From positions 1 through 7,626 of the forward strand of contig CAMLDJ010000267.1 of the NCBI GenBank assembly GCA_946478755.1: 7,626 bases of DNA, in the 5' to 3' direction. The position numbers and the translations under genes were made by a program. The stretch comes from an uncultured Pedobacter sp. (GTDB lineage Bacteria; Bacteroidota; Bacteroidia; Sphingobacteriales; Sphingobacteriaceae). Below, in pieces: positions 1 to 6,407 of this stretch; the first letter of the stretch is position 1, and each line of letters starts with the position of its first letter. The notes under the pieces are model-generated. The model saw only the letters and a program-made list of their open reading frames with translations, did not search any database and was not told the DNA's origin.

Positions 1-1
1 C

Positions 2-1516
2 GAGAAGTTTGACATCCTATCACAACGGGGCATCGGCCACATCAAGGACAGCGTAGAACTGATCAAAGAGAACACGGGCAAAGTAGTGGATGTACACCAG
101 GCACGGAAATTTTTCAAAGACCCCAGGATCGCAGAGCAATTGCGCAGCTCCAACACCATCGGATGTTTCTACATCGAATCCCCCGCGATGCGGCAGTTGA
201 TCAGCAAACTCGATTGCAAGGACTACCTGACCCTTGTAGCTGCCAGCTCTATCATACGCCCCGGCGTTGCCTCTTCGGGCATGATGAAAGCCTATATCGA
301 GCGCCACCATAATCCCGAAAAAGTGGAATATATCCACCCGGTATTCAAAGAACAGTTGGAAGAAACCTATGGCGTGATGGTTTACCAGGAAGACGTGATG
401 AAGGTCGGGCACCATTTCGGTGGACTGGACCTTGCGGATGCAGATGTCCTCCGCCGTATGATGAGCGGCAAGAGCCGCAGCAAAAGCCATCTTGATGAAA
501 TAGAGGAAAAATTCTTTTCTCACTGCAAAAAAATGGGCTATCCCGAGGCCATTAGCAGGGAGGTTTGGAGGCAGATGGAAAGCTTTGCGGGCTACTCTTT
601 TAATAAGGCACACTCGGCCTCTTTTGCCGTAGAAAGCTATCAGAGCCTTTTCCTGAAGACCTATTACCCACTGGAATTCATGGTGGCGGTAATCAACAAT
701 TACGGTGGATTCTACCAGAAGAAAGTTTACGTTACCGAAGCAAAAAAAGCAGGCGCAAATATCCATCTGCCCTGCGTCAATAACAGCCGCTCCAATGCCT
801 GTATCAAAGGCAAGGATATTTACCTGGGCTTTGATTGCCTGCTGGGCCTCGAAGAGCAATATATGAACCGCATCCCCGAAGAACGCTCGTTGAACGGCCA
901 GTACGGCAGCCTGGAAAATTTTGTACTACGTACCGGGATTTCACTCGACCAGCTGGTAATACTTATTCGTGCAGGTGCATTGCGGTTTACTGGAAGCGGC
1001 AAAAAGGAACTGTTGTGGGAAGCGCATATCATGTTATCCCAATCTAAAAAAACAAGAACCGATGCTGGAATGTTTACTACACAGTCATCCAATAAACCCG
1101 TACTACCTGTGCTTGAAAACTCAAAACTGGAAGACATATATGACGAGCTGGAACTATTGAATTTTACGGTAAGCGCAAGTTTGTTCGATATTGCGAAGTC
1201 TGATTTTAGGGGCGACGTATTTGCTTCGGACTTGCGCAAAATGGAAGGCAAAGTGGTAAGGATGGTGGGGGATTTTGTTTGTGATAAACATGTTCCCACA
1301 AAAAATAATAAGCATATGAAGTTTGGAACTTTTCTCGACATAAACGGAGATTTTTTCGATACCGTTCATTTTCCGCAAAGCCTTGCCGCATACCCCATGA
1401 GGGGAAATGGCATTTTTTTGATACAGGGAAAAGTAGTGCTTGATTTCGGCCATCCTGCAGTGGAAGTGCACAAAATTGCTAAGCTACCCGTCCATTCCGA
1501 CCCAAGAAGCATATAA
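2..1516 (+). CDS. dnaE: DNA polymerase III alpha subunit, short DnaE2/ImuC-like form (5' end outside window)
   Basis: This is the C-terminal 504 residues of a C-family replicative-type polymerase, which extends DNA from a primer. The frame is open from base 2. The first residues read EKFDILSQRG, equivalent to the KFDFLGL motif that carries the third catalytic Asp in E. coli DnaE; that Asp is the codon at 11-13. Further family blocks follow: SIIRPG (about residues 83-88), ETYGVMVYQEDVM, the RRMMSGK finger block, and FAGYSFNKAHS (195-205). Then come a helix-hairpin-helix region (about 275-340) and an OB fold (about 415-495, with GKVVRMVGDF and TKNNKHMKFGTFLD). The protein ends just after the OB fold, so the tau-binding tail of the main replicative DnaE is absent. 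That fits the second, damage-induced alpha subunit that works with a Y-family partner; the partner would lie upstream, out of view. GTG at 86 is an internal Val, not the start. Family call is firm, the mutagenic role is inferred. Confidence 0.93.
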   Translation, partial: EKFDILSQRGIGHIKDSVELIKENTGKVVDVHQARKFFKDPRIAEQLRSSNTIGCFYIESPAMRQLISKLDCKDYLTLVAASSIIRPGVASSGMMKAYIERHHNPEKVEYIHPVFKEQLEETYGVMVYQEDVMKVGHHFGGLDLADADVLRRMMSGKSRSKSHLDEIEEKFFSHCKKMGYPEAISREVWRQMESFAGYSFNKAHSASFAVESYQSLFLKTYYPLEFMVAVINNYGGFYQKKVYVTEAKKAGANIHLPCVNNSRSNACIKGKDIYLGFDCLLGLEEQYMNRIPEERSLNGQYGSLENFVLRTGISLDQLVILIRAGALRFTGSGKKELLWEAHIMLSQSKKTRTDAGMFTTQSSNKPVLPVLENSKLEDIYDELELLNFTVSASLFDIAKSDFRGDVFASDLRKMEGKVVRMVGDFVCDKHVPTKNNKHMKFGTFLDINGDFFDTVHFPQSLAAYPMRGNGIFLIQGKVVLDFGHPAVEVHKIAKLPVHSDPRSI

Positions 1517-1573
1517 TGATGGTATGCCAACATTTGTCGGGTTAACGATAAAGAGAACACTAGGAATTATGGC

Positions 1574-2575
1574 TCAACTTTCCCTGGCCTTTATCTGATC
1601 AGCAATTCTATAATACTGTTCCTTTCTTGTCAAATTATCTTTACTCCATTCAAAGTTTAATCCGAATTGTTCGTCCCAAAATTGAAGTCCTATGCATGCA
1701 ATACCCCAAGCATAATGATTATCTTCGATTCCCAATCGTTCTAAAGCATTGGTTAACCTATCCTCACCATTTGGATGACGAAAGTCCCCAGTTACCGAAC
1801 TAAAAAAGAACATTGAAATTAACCCAAGTACGATTCCATTTTCAACAGCTAGGCGGTGAGCTGTTGCAAGTTGCTCATCTTTATAGGATATACCTTGTTT
1901 GATCATATCAATAGCATTATTATCTGCTTCCATTTCAAAATCAAGAAATGTTAAAGAGGAAGTTTCCTCATCAATCTTATCAATATGGTGTTTTAAATGT
2001 GTGAATTCATGACATAAAATAAATTTGACAGCTTCGGTATAAAACAAATTAGTTTGCTCAACATAATTTCTGTTCTCTGCCAAATACATTTCAGGATTGG
2101 GTAAAAGTTGTTTATTCCATTCTTCAAAATCAACGATAAGATATCGACCATATTCTAGAAGATTTCTTGCCTGATCAATTTCTTGTTGGGAAATTGGGTA
2201 TTTAATCCGACCTACCTGTGCATTGATTTTGGGATAGTCTACAGTTTCAAGATAAGTCACATAAATTGAATATACACAACACCACAAATATGAAAGAAAC
2301 GTTTCATGCAATTCAATTTGCCGAGTTTCTCTATTTACTCTAGGAGTCCGTAAACCTTTTTCCTTCTTGATTGCAACGTTTCCAAATTCTAATCCAAGGG
2401 TAGGATTTAATTTACCTGCGTCTATTTCCTCTTTTAATGCTTGTAAAAATTGTGCATTAGTATTTTGGAACATATAAATTAGCATGGGATGCACTACGCG
2501 AACCGGTTGGTCTCCTTCATGAATTTTATCATTATACTGATTTATGGGGCCAACTTTTTGAAAAAGCCAATTCAT
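1574..2575 (-). CDS. HExxH zinc metallopeptidase, resembles Lit/peptidase U49 phage-exclusion family
   Basis: A 333-residue protein without signal peptide, so probably cytoplasmic. The zinc-peptidase motif HEFTH is at residues 189-193 (ligands H189 and H193, catalytic E190). The segment FEMEADNNAIDM follows, where E214 or E216 of the E-x-E-A-D pattern would be the third ligand (gluzincin type). A later HPNGEDR (267-273) matches the HP...R motif found after the active site in related peptidases. A hydrophobic stretch lies at about 247-261. Length and layout resemble the Lit/U49 family; E. coli Lit is an HExxH protease that cleaves elongation factor Tu when it senses a T4 phage peptide, which stops translation. 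An M48-like or ImmA-like peptidase is the alternative. The start ATG follows an AT-rich leader with no clear Shine-Dalgarno. It lies 82 bp downstream of SRAP on the same strand and converges on dnaE, with 57 bp between the stops. Two sampled 60-base rows are 30-33% G+C, against 47-62% in sampled rows of SRAP and the first part of dnaE. Peptidase is sure, Lit assignment moderate. Confidence 0.8.
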   Translation of the reverse strand: MNWLFQKVGPINQYNDKIHEGDQPVRVVHPMLIYMFQNTNAQFLQALKEEIDAGKLNPTLGLEFGNVAIKKEKGLRTPRVNRETRQIELHETFLSYLWCCVYSIYVTYLETVDYPKINAQVGRIKYPISQQEIDQARNLLEYGRYLIVDFEEWNKQLLPNPEMYLAENRNYVEQTNLFYTEAVKFILCHEFTHLKHHIDKIDEETSSLTFLDFEMEADNNAIDMIKQGISYKDEQLATAHRLAVENGIVLGLISMFFFSSVTGDFRHPNGEDRLTNALERLGIEDNHYAWGIACIGLQFWDEQFGLNFEWSKDNLTRKEQYYRIADQIKARES

Positions 2576-2657
2576 GCTATTATGAGATTAACAACGATTA
2601 ATGTCTAGGTCAATTAGATAGATAGGTATTCAATCAGCGAAAGAGACCACCCAGATT

Positions 2658-3560
2658 TTACATTCCAGGCGGGTAATATGTCCTTACTGTTCCTTCAACC
2701 ATCTTACCTTCCTCTTGCTCATGCTGAACTCTATCCAAATTAGCCGGCCAATGATTAAACGGTAACTGTTCTGTATCTATAAAACTGGTATCGATTGCTG
2801 GTATCTCAGGGTAATCAATGGCAGTAGCTTCCTGTGCAGTCCTATAGTCTTTGTCGATGGTACAAAATTCAAGAAGCCTCGAAGGAATTTGGGTGCGGGC
2901 AATCTGCGAAAGGCGTTCTTCGCCCGGCTTTTCCATTAGCCATTCCCAGGCTAGGTCTTCGGTTAAGATCGTAGGCATCCGCTTTTTGGAATTATGTATC
3001 TGCGACATCACCTGGTTGGCCTCAGTGACACCTAAGGCTACCGTCATCACAAACTGGCTGGTTTCAGGATCCAGCCATTCGTTATAAAGACCGGGCATAA
3101 AAAAATATTCATGGTCCTTAACGCCGACCAGATATGGATATTTAATCGTCTCTTTTAGCTCCTGGCCTTTCTTGCCGATTTTGGGAATATGGCGGGACTC
3201 GACCATACCCGTAGATAATACAAGGCAACGGCGGTTCTTTGCGGCATCGGCCCACATGGAACGTTTGCCATCTTCTTTGACAAAAAGATTTTCACTCTTG
3301 AAGTTCAGTGTAGTGTACTTCGCCCTGAATATGTTTGCTTCCGCCCGTGTTTTGATAAAGCCCGGTACATAGCCCCATTCCGCCTGGACGATATCAAAGT
3401 CCTTGCCGTCAGCCGACTGCACAAGGATTGCAATTGGTGCGTAGTTAAATCCGTTATGAACCCCGACATTTAAAAAGTCGTAGTTTTTGATCGCCTTTTC
3501 CAAGTTCTTAAGCCTGATGTATTCAGACCTTGTTACCTTTTGGCCATTGTAATAACACAT
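2658..3560 (-). CDS. SOS response-associated peptidase (SRAP) family protein, YedK/HMCES-like
   Basis: SRAP proteins bind single-stranded DNA and form a covalent thiazolidine link with abasic sites through Cys2, shielding the lesion from breakage. The key residues are present in this 300-residue protein: Cys2 directly after the start Met, Asn86 in TLNFKSENLF (family pattern N-A-[RK]-[AS]-E), Glu121 in STGMVESRH (usual GFYEW), and His189 in QIHNSKKRMP (usual H..RMP). WGYVPGF (62-68) and FMPGLYNEW (154-162) are further family blocks. The start is certain because Cys must be residue 2 after Met removal. The GFYEW motif is altered to GMVES, keeping only Gly and the Glu. The length, with an insertion around 125-140 and a longer C-terminal tail, looks like the Bacteroidota subgroup as I remember it. 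The gene is translationally coupled to the 85-residue gene upstream and is followed by the Lit-like peptidase. Nearness to a DnaE2-like gene fits DNA-damage tolerance. Confidence 0.93.
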   Translation of the reverse strand: MCYYNGQKVTRSEYIRLKNLEKAIKNYDFLNVGVHNGFNYAPIAILVQSADGKDFDIVQAEWGYVPGFIKTRAEANIFRAKYTTLNFKSENLFVKEDGKRSMWADAAKNRRCLVLSTGMVESRHIPKIGKKGQELKETIKYPYLVGVKDHEYFFMPGLYNEWLDPETSQFVMTVALGVTEANQVMSQIHNSKKRMPTILTEDLAWEWLMEKPGEERLSQIARTQIPSRLLEFCTIDKDYRTAQEATAIDYPEIPAIDTSFIDTEQLPFNHWPANLDRVQHEQEEGKMVEGTVRTYYPPGM

Positions 3561-3570
3561 ATCATTTCCT
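3561..3570 (-). promoter_or_regulatory. Ribosome binding site and coupling junction of the SRAP gene
   Basis: On the minus strand the junction reads AGGAAATGATATG. AGGA (3567-3570) is six bases before the SRAP ATG (3558-3560) and lies in the last codons of the 85-residue gene, whose TGA (3562-3564) ends one base before that ATG. This is one of the few clear Shine-Dalgarno matches in the window, and it indicates that ribosomes finishing the first gene restart on SRAP. Confidence 0.75.
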
Positions 3571-3819
3571 CATTTTAAAATATTCAACAATCAGAGCGCC
3601 CACGGCCTCCGCTTCACTTTGCCGCCCTTCAGGGATGCTGGTCCAGAAGGCTCCGTCCGGGCCTTTGGTACTTGCGATAACAAGTGGTTGAACTGGGCCG
3701 TCAAAGACAATTCTGAAAACACGGTCTTTCCCAAGGTGATGCTCCGATACCTTTACCCACTTTCCGTTATAGCCAAGATGAAAATCTGAATCCATATACC
3801 TTTTAATTCCTTCGAACAT
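3562..3819 (-). CDS. Hypothetical protein, 85 residues, coupled to SRAP
   Basis: I do not recognise a family. The product is small and soluble, with no signal peptide or membrane segment. The middle has alternating hydrophobic residues (GKWVKVSEHHLG, VFRIVFDGPVQPLVIAS) that suggest a small beta-sheet, and the end (EAEAVGALIVEYFKMRK) looks like one amphipathic helix. There is no Cys and no obvious catalytic motif. Reality of the gene is supported by its one-base spacing to SRAP, with the SRAP ribosome binding site inside its last codons, and by coding-like composition. The start ATG at 3819 is the first of two candidates (the second is Met9) and has only a weak GGA about nine bases upstream. 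It lies 76 bp after the YdaT-like gene on the same strand, so it probably shares a transcript. An accessory role to SRAP is inferred from coupling only. Confidence 0.7.
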   Translation of the reverse strand: MFEGIKRYMDSDFHLGYNGKWVKVSEHHLGKDRVFRIVFDGPVQPLVIASTKGPDGAFWTSIPEGRQSEAEAVGALIVEYFKMRK

Positions 3820-3895
3820 TTAAATATCCGCAATACTTTTGACTATCACAAAACAACACATTAAGCTGTCTGGAAAACCATTTAATCCTTGTAAC

Positions 3896-4102
3896 CTACT
3901 TCTTACCTGATTTTAAAACCGATGGTTTTTTCTTTTTCTTCGCTTCAAAAAACTGTCTTGCCCGCTTAAGGCCTGTGGCTATGGCTATGCCTTCATCTGT
4001 TCCATCCTCGAGCATTTCATTGGCAATCTCTACCGCCTTTTCACGTAGCTTGACCGGTTGTTTCTTATAAGATGGAGGGTAATCTCCGTTATACCAGGGC
4101 AT
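3896..4102 (-). CDS. YdaT-like small basic protein
   Basis: A 68-residue protein beginning MPWYNGDYPPSYKKQP and continuing through LREKAVEIANEML to GIAIATGLKRARQFF. The order 'MPW..DYP.S.K', then a helix 'R.KA.EIAN.ML', then 'G.AIA.G...A' resembles the N-terminal part of Bacillus YdaT-type proteins and many Bacteroidota hypothetical proteins; ChaB-like proteins have a similar plan. The tail is strongly basic (KKKKKPSVLKSGKK), which may bind nucleic acid. Function is not known to me; YdaT-like proteins tend to be linked with stress genes. AAGGA lies only three bases before the ATG, a close but plausible ribosome binding site. It is first in the leftward series that includes SRAP and heads a 333-bp divergent intergenic region. 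Confidence 0.72.
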   Translation of the reverse strand: MPWYNGDYPPSYKKQPVKLREKAVEIANEMLEDGTDEGIAIATGLKRARQFFEAKKKKKPSVLKSGKK

Positions 4103-4435
4103 AATTCCTTGTTTAAGATAATACCAACAAACAGCATGCCCGCAGGCATGGTCATGATAAAATTGTAAACAGTTTGAAACTCAATTTGTTCTATGGTAAC
4201 GATTGCCGGTTTCTTCGGCAAAATCAAATCGATCGTATCGAGTACCGTTAAAACACGGTGGCAACAATCAATCTTTATTTTTAAATTGTGGGATGTTCCA
4301 TATTTCCTGTGCCTGGCAGCGCAAATCAAGTTCAAAATCCAAATAACTCACAAAAATTCAATATTAATTTGGACCTGAATTGTCGAAACTTTCCAAGTTT
4401 CTAATGCTGGTAAAATTCCCCGTTAAAAATTTTAT
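4103..4435. other. Divergent intergenic region (333 bp) with possible promoters and small inverted repeats
   Basis: This stretch separates the leftward YdaT-like gene from the rightward beta-helix gene and must hold control signals for both. No convincing gene is present. On the minus strand CAAA (4351-4354, read TTTG) and CAAATCAA (4322-4329, read TTGATTTG) are 21 bases apart, close to the Bacteroidota -33 TTTG / -7 TAnnTTTG pattern, which would give a leader of about 210 bases. On the plus strand TTAATTTG (4364-4371) is one base from the -7 consensus but lacks a clear -33 partner. Small inverted repeats are CATGCC-CGCA-GGCATG (4135-4150), near the YdaT-like start, and ACCGT-TAAAAC-ACGGT, in the middle. 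In AT-rich DNA such matches are common, so all are tentative. Confidence 0.3.
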
Positions 4436-6265
4436 ATGAACCCAATATTTAAAGTAGTTATAGCTTCCCTATTAATTATGAAGGCCACAAATGCAGGCGC
4501 TCAGTTTTATGTGGATAATGCCACAGGAGTCGACGCCCCGGGATACGGTAACATTTCTAGCCCGTTCAAAACAATATCCTATGCCGTGAAATCAGCGCAG
4601 CTTTTAGACACTACCGAAGTGCTTATAATGCCGGGATCATATTTTGAACAGAAAGAAATATACATATACAAAAATGGATTTAGCCTCCAACGATGGGGAA
4701 GCGGCGAAGTGATCATAGATGGTAGCAATGCCCACCATAGCCCATATTCTGATTACCTGCTTGCGATTGTCGATGCCAATTCAACAACCATAGATGGTAT
4801 TACCTTTCAAAACTACATAGGTGATGGTTACAAGGGCATATATGTACTTGGCAGTACCTCGAAGCGGTATACTATGGATTATGTCAATATAAATCACTGT
4901 AAGTTTAGAAACATCGGATGGGTAAGCGATAATCTGGTGGATACTCCGGCAAATTCAACAGTCGCTGCCTATCCCATGCTATTTGAGGGATACCAGGAAA
5001 TCTATTCCCTAAATATTGTTGGAAATGAGATTTCAAATTGCGCTACCGGATGGGGCGAGGCGATATCTTTCCGCGGTGATATAAATTCCATCAAGATTGA
5101 CAGCAATAAAATTCACCATATCTCCAATACCGGCATTGGATTTCATGGCAGTGAAGGGATCGCTATGGATCCTTCCTACGACTTTCAAAACTGGGTAACA
5201 GTGACCAATAACGAAATACATCACTGCATGTCCGGTGTGAACCTTGCTTTTGGCATCAAAGTAGATGGAGGAAAAGGGATAGATATCAGCACCAATATCC
5301 TGCATGATAACGGAGCAGGCCTTTCGTTTGGTATTGAGTCCTCCACGATAAAGACGATAGGCTCCTGCAGGATTTACAATAACCTTATTTATAAAAATTC
5401 GATTGCAGGTGTATTTCTTGGCTCAGTTCGCAAGGGAAACTTTATTACCAATAATGGATTTTACAACAATACGCTGTCTGATAATAGTAACGCAATAGAG
5501 ATCAATGGGGTAAAGGAAATCGGCGGCAATACGATCGCAAAGCTCGCCGATAACATGGGGGAAATTTGCCTTTTTAACATGACCACCAATTCAATAATGT
5601 ATAACATATTTGATGCCAGCACTGGAAAGTATTGCATGGTCGCAATGCTAAACAGTAAAATCAACGACATGAATATTGACTATAATCTTTACAATACAAA
5701 CGCAGGCAATATGCTATACCTTGCTACATCCATCAATGGGGGTGCCAGCAGGACTATATTAAATACCCTTCCAGCCATTAGAAGAAATGTTGGAATTGAA
5801 CAAAATGGACGCAAGGGAGATGCTGCATTTATTGACAAAGCAGATCATATCTATTCCCTTACCCCTCCTTCACCTGCTATAAATATGCATGGCCCTAATG
5901 TATATCACAATAATTTAATGAAAGACTTTGCAGGCAATCAAAGGATATATGGCGAATCTATAGATGCGGGTGCATTTGAATTTCAAGGTCAACCTACTAT
6001 TATTGAACAGAAAAATACCAAAGGGTTTGATCTATTCCCAAATCCTTCCCATGGTTTCTGCTATCTGGCAGCACCGGAAGAAAGTGTCATCATTTCTATT
6101 TGCATCACGGACATATCAGGTAGGTTAATTAAGGATTACACTGGAACACCCAAGAATGGACATGGATTAATCCCCTTAGAACTTAATGGGATGAACAAGG
6201 GTATATATACGGTTCAGATTTTAACTAACAAAAAATTGTTCTCTCAAAAATTATCCATAGAATAA
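4436..6265 (+). CDS. Secreted right-handed beta-helix protein with T9SS C-terminal sorting domain
   Basis: A 609-residue exported protein. Residues 1-22 form a signal peptide with likely cleavage after AGA (A22|Q23); Lys16 interrupts the end of the hydrophobic core, which is slightly unusual. FYVDNATGVD...SPFKTISYAV (24-51) is a DUF1565-like opening of pectin-lyase-fold proteins. Most of the rest (about 60-480) is a parallel beta-helix: short repeating coils rich in Asn, Ile and Gly, such as NIVGNEISNC, SIKIDSNKIHHISNTGIG and VTNNEIHHCMSGV. The helix closes with DFAGNQRIYGESIDAGAFEF, a standard end motif. The last 85 residues (about 525-609) are a type A T9SS sorting domain: DLFPNPSHG, then ITDISGRLI, then GIYTVQILTNKKL. 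The protein should cross the outer membrane by T9SS and be released or anchored at the surface. The fold suggests polysaccharide binding or cleavage; no catalytic residues can be assigned by eye. The leader has no clear Shine-Dalgarno, as usual in this phylum. It has no same-strand neighbour in view. Confidence 0.92.
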   Translation: MNPIFKVVIASLLIMKATNAGAQFYVDNATGVDAPGYGNISSPFKTISYAVKSAQLLDTTEVLIMPGSYFEQKEIYIYKNGFSLQRWGSGEVIIDGSNAHHSPYSDYLLAIVDANSTTIDGITFQNYIGDGYKGIYVLGSTSKRYTMDYVNINHCKFRNIGWVSDNLVDTPANSTVAAYPMLFEGYQEIYSLNIVGNEISNCATGWGEAISFRGDINSIKIDSNKIHHISNTGIGFHGSEGIAMDPSYDFQNWVTVTNNEIHHCMSGVNLAFGIKVDGGKGIDISTNILHDNGAGLSFGIESSTIKTIGSCRIYNNLIYKNSIAGVFLGSVRKGNFITNNGFYNNTLSDNSNAIEINGVKEIGGNTIAKLADNMGEICLFNMTTNSIMYNIFDASTGKYCMVAMLNSKINDMNIDYNLYNTNAGNMLYLATSINGGASRTILNTLPAIRRNVGIEQNGRKGDAAFIDKADHIYSLTPPSPAINMHGPNVYHNNLMKDFAGNQRIYGESIDAGAFEFQGQPTIIEQKNTKGFDLFPNPSHGFCYLAAPEESVIISICITDISGRLIKDYTGTPKNGHGLIPLELNGMNKGIYTVQILTNKKLFSQKLSIE

Positions 6266-6342
6266 CTCGGTTTGTTTCATTACACTTATTGGTAAGGAAT
6301 TCAGATAATTGAGGTAATGAAAACCTATCGATTCAAATTGAA

Positions 6343-6372
6343 GTCTTAGGCAACTAAGAGATAGCCTAAGAC
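6343..6372. terminator. Stem-loop between convergent genes, likely two-way terminator
   Basis: GTCTTAGGC (6343-6351) and GCCTAAGAC (6364-6372) form a perfect nine-pair stem with a 12-base loop. After one mismatch the pairing continues for about four more pairs, including one G-T. It lies between the beta-helix stop (6265) and the lipoprotein stop (6410), where both transcripts need to end. Neither side has a good run of T, so it is not a textbook intrinsic terminator; it may instead act as a 3'-end stabiliser. Confidence 0.55.
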
Positions 6373-6407
6373 CTTAAAATCGAATTGCTACAACCAGGAA
6401 TAATGAA

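Noticed and set aside
20..859. Long minus-strand open frame of 279 codons
   Set aside because: It lies wholly antisense to strongly conserved dnaE motifs; the frame is open because of the G+C-rich codon use of the polymerase gene.
86..1516. GTG at 86 as the start of a 476-residue protein
   Set aside because: The same frame is open back to base 2 and the upstream residues carry the conserved KFD catalytic motif, so the GTG is an internal Val.
1517..1573. Possible terminator between the convergent dnaE and peptidase genes
   Set aside because: No stem of useful length or T-run was found in these 57 bases.
2585..2613. Sigma-70-like pair TTGACC and TAATCT with a 17-base spacer before the peptidase gene
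   Set aside because: Bacteroidota primary promoters follow a different pattern (TTTG / TAnnTTTG), and the -10 match is poor, so it was not listed as a promoter.
4030..4335. Minus-strand frame of 101 codons
   Set aside because: It overlaps the start of the better supported YdaT-like gene in another frame, has no recognisable motif and would run through the likely promoter region.
4193..4378. Plus-strand frame of 61 codons in the divergent gap
   Set aside because: Low-complexity composition rich in Ile, Lys and Phe, no ribosome binding site and no known motif; it fits chance in AT-rich DNA.
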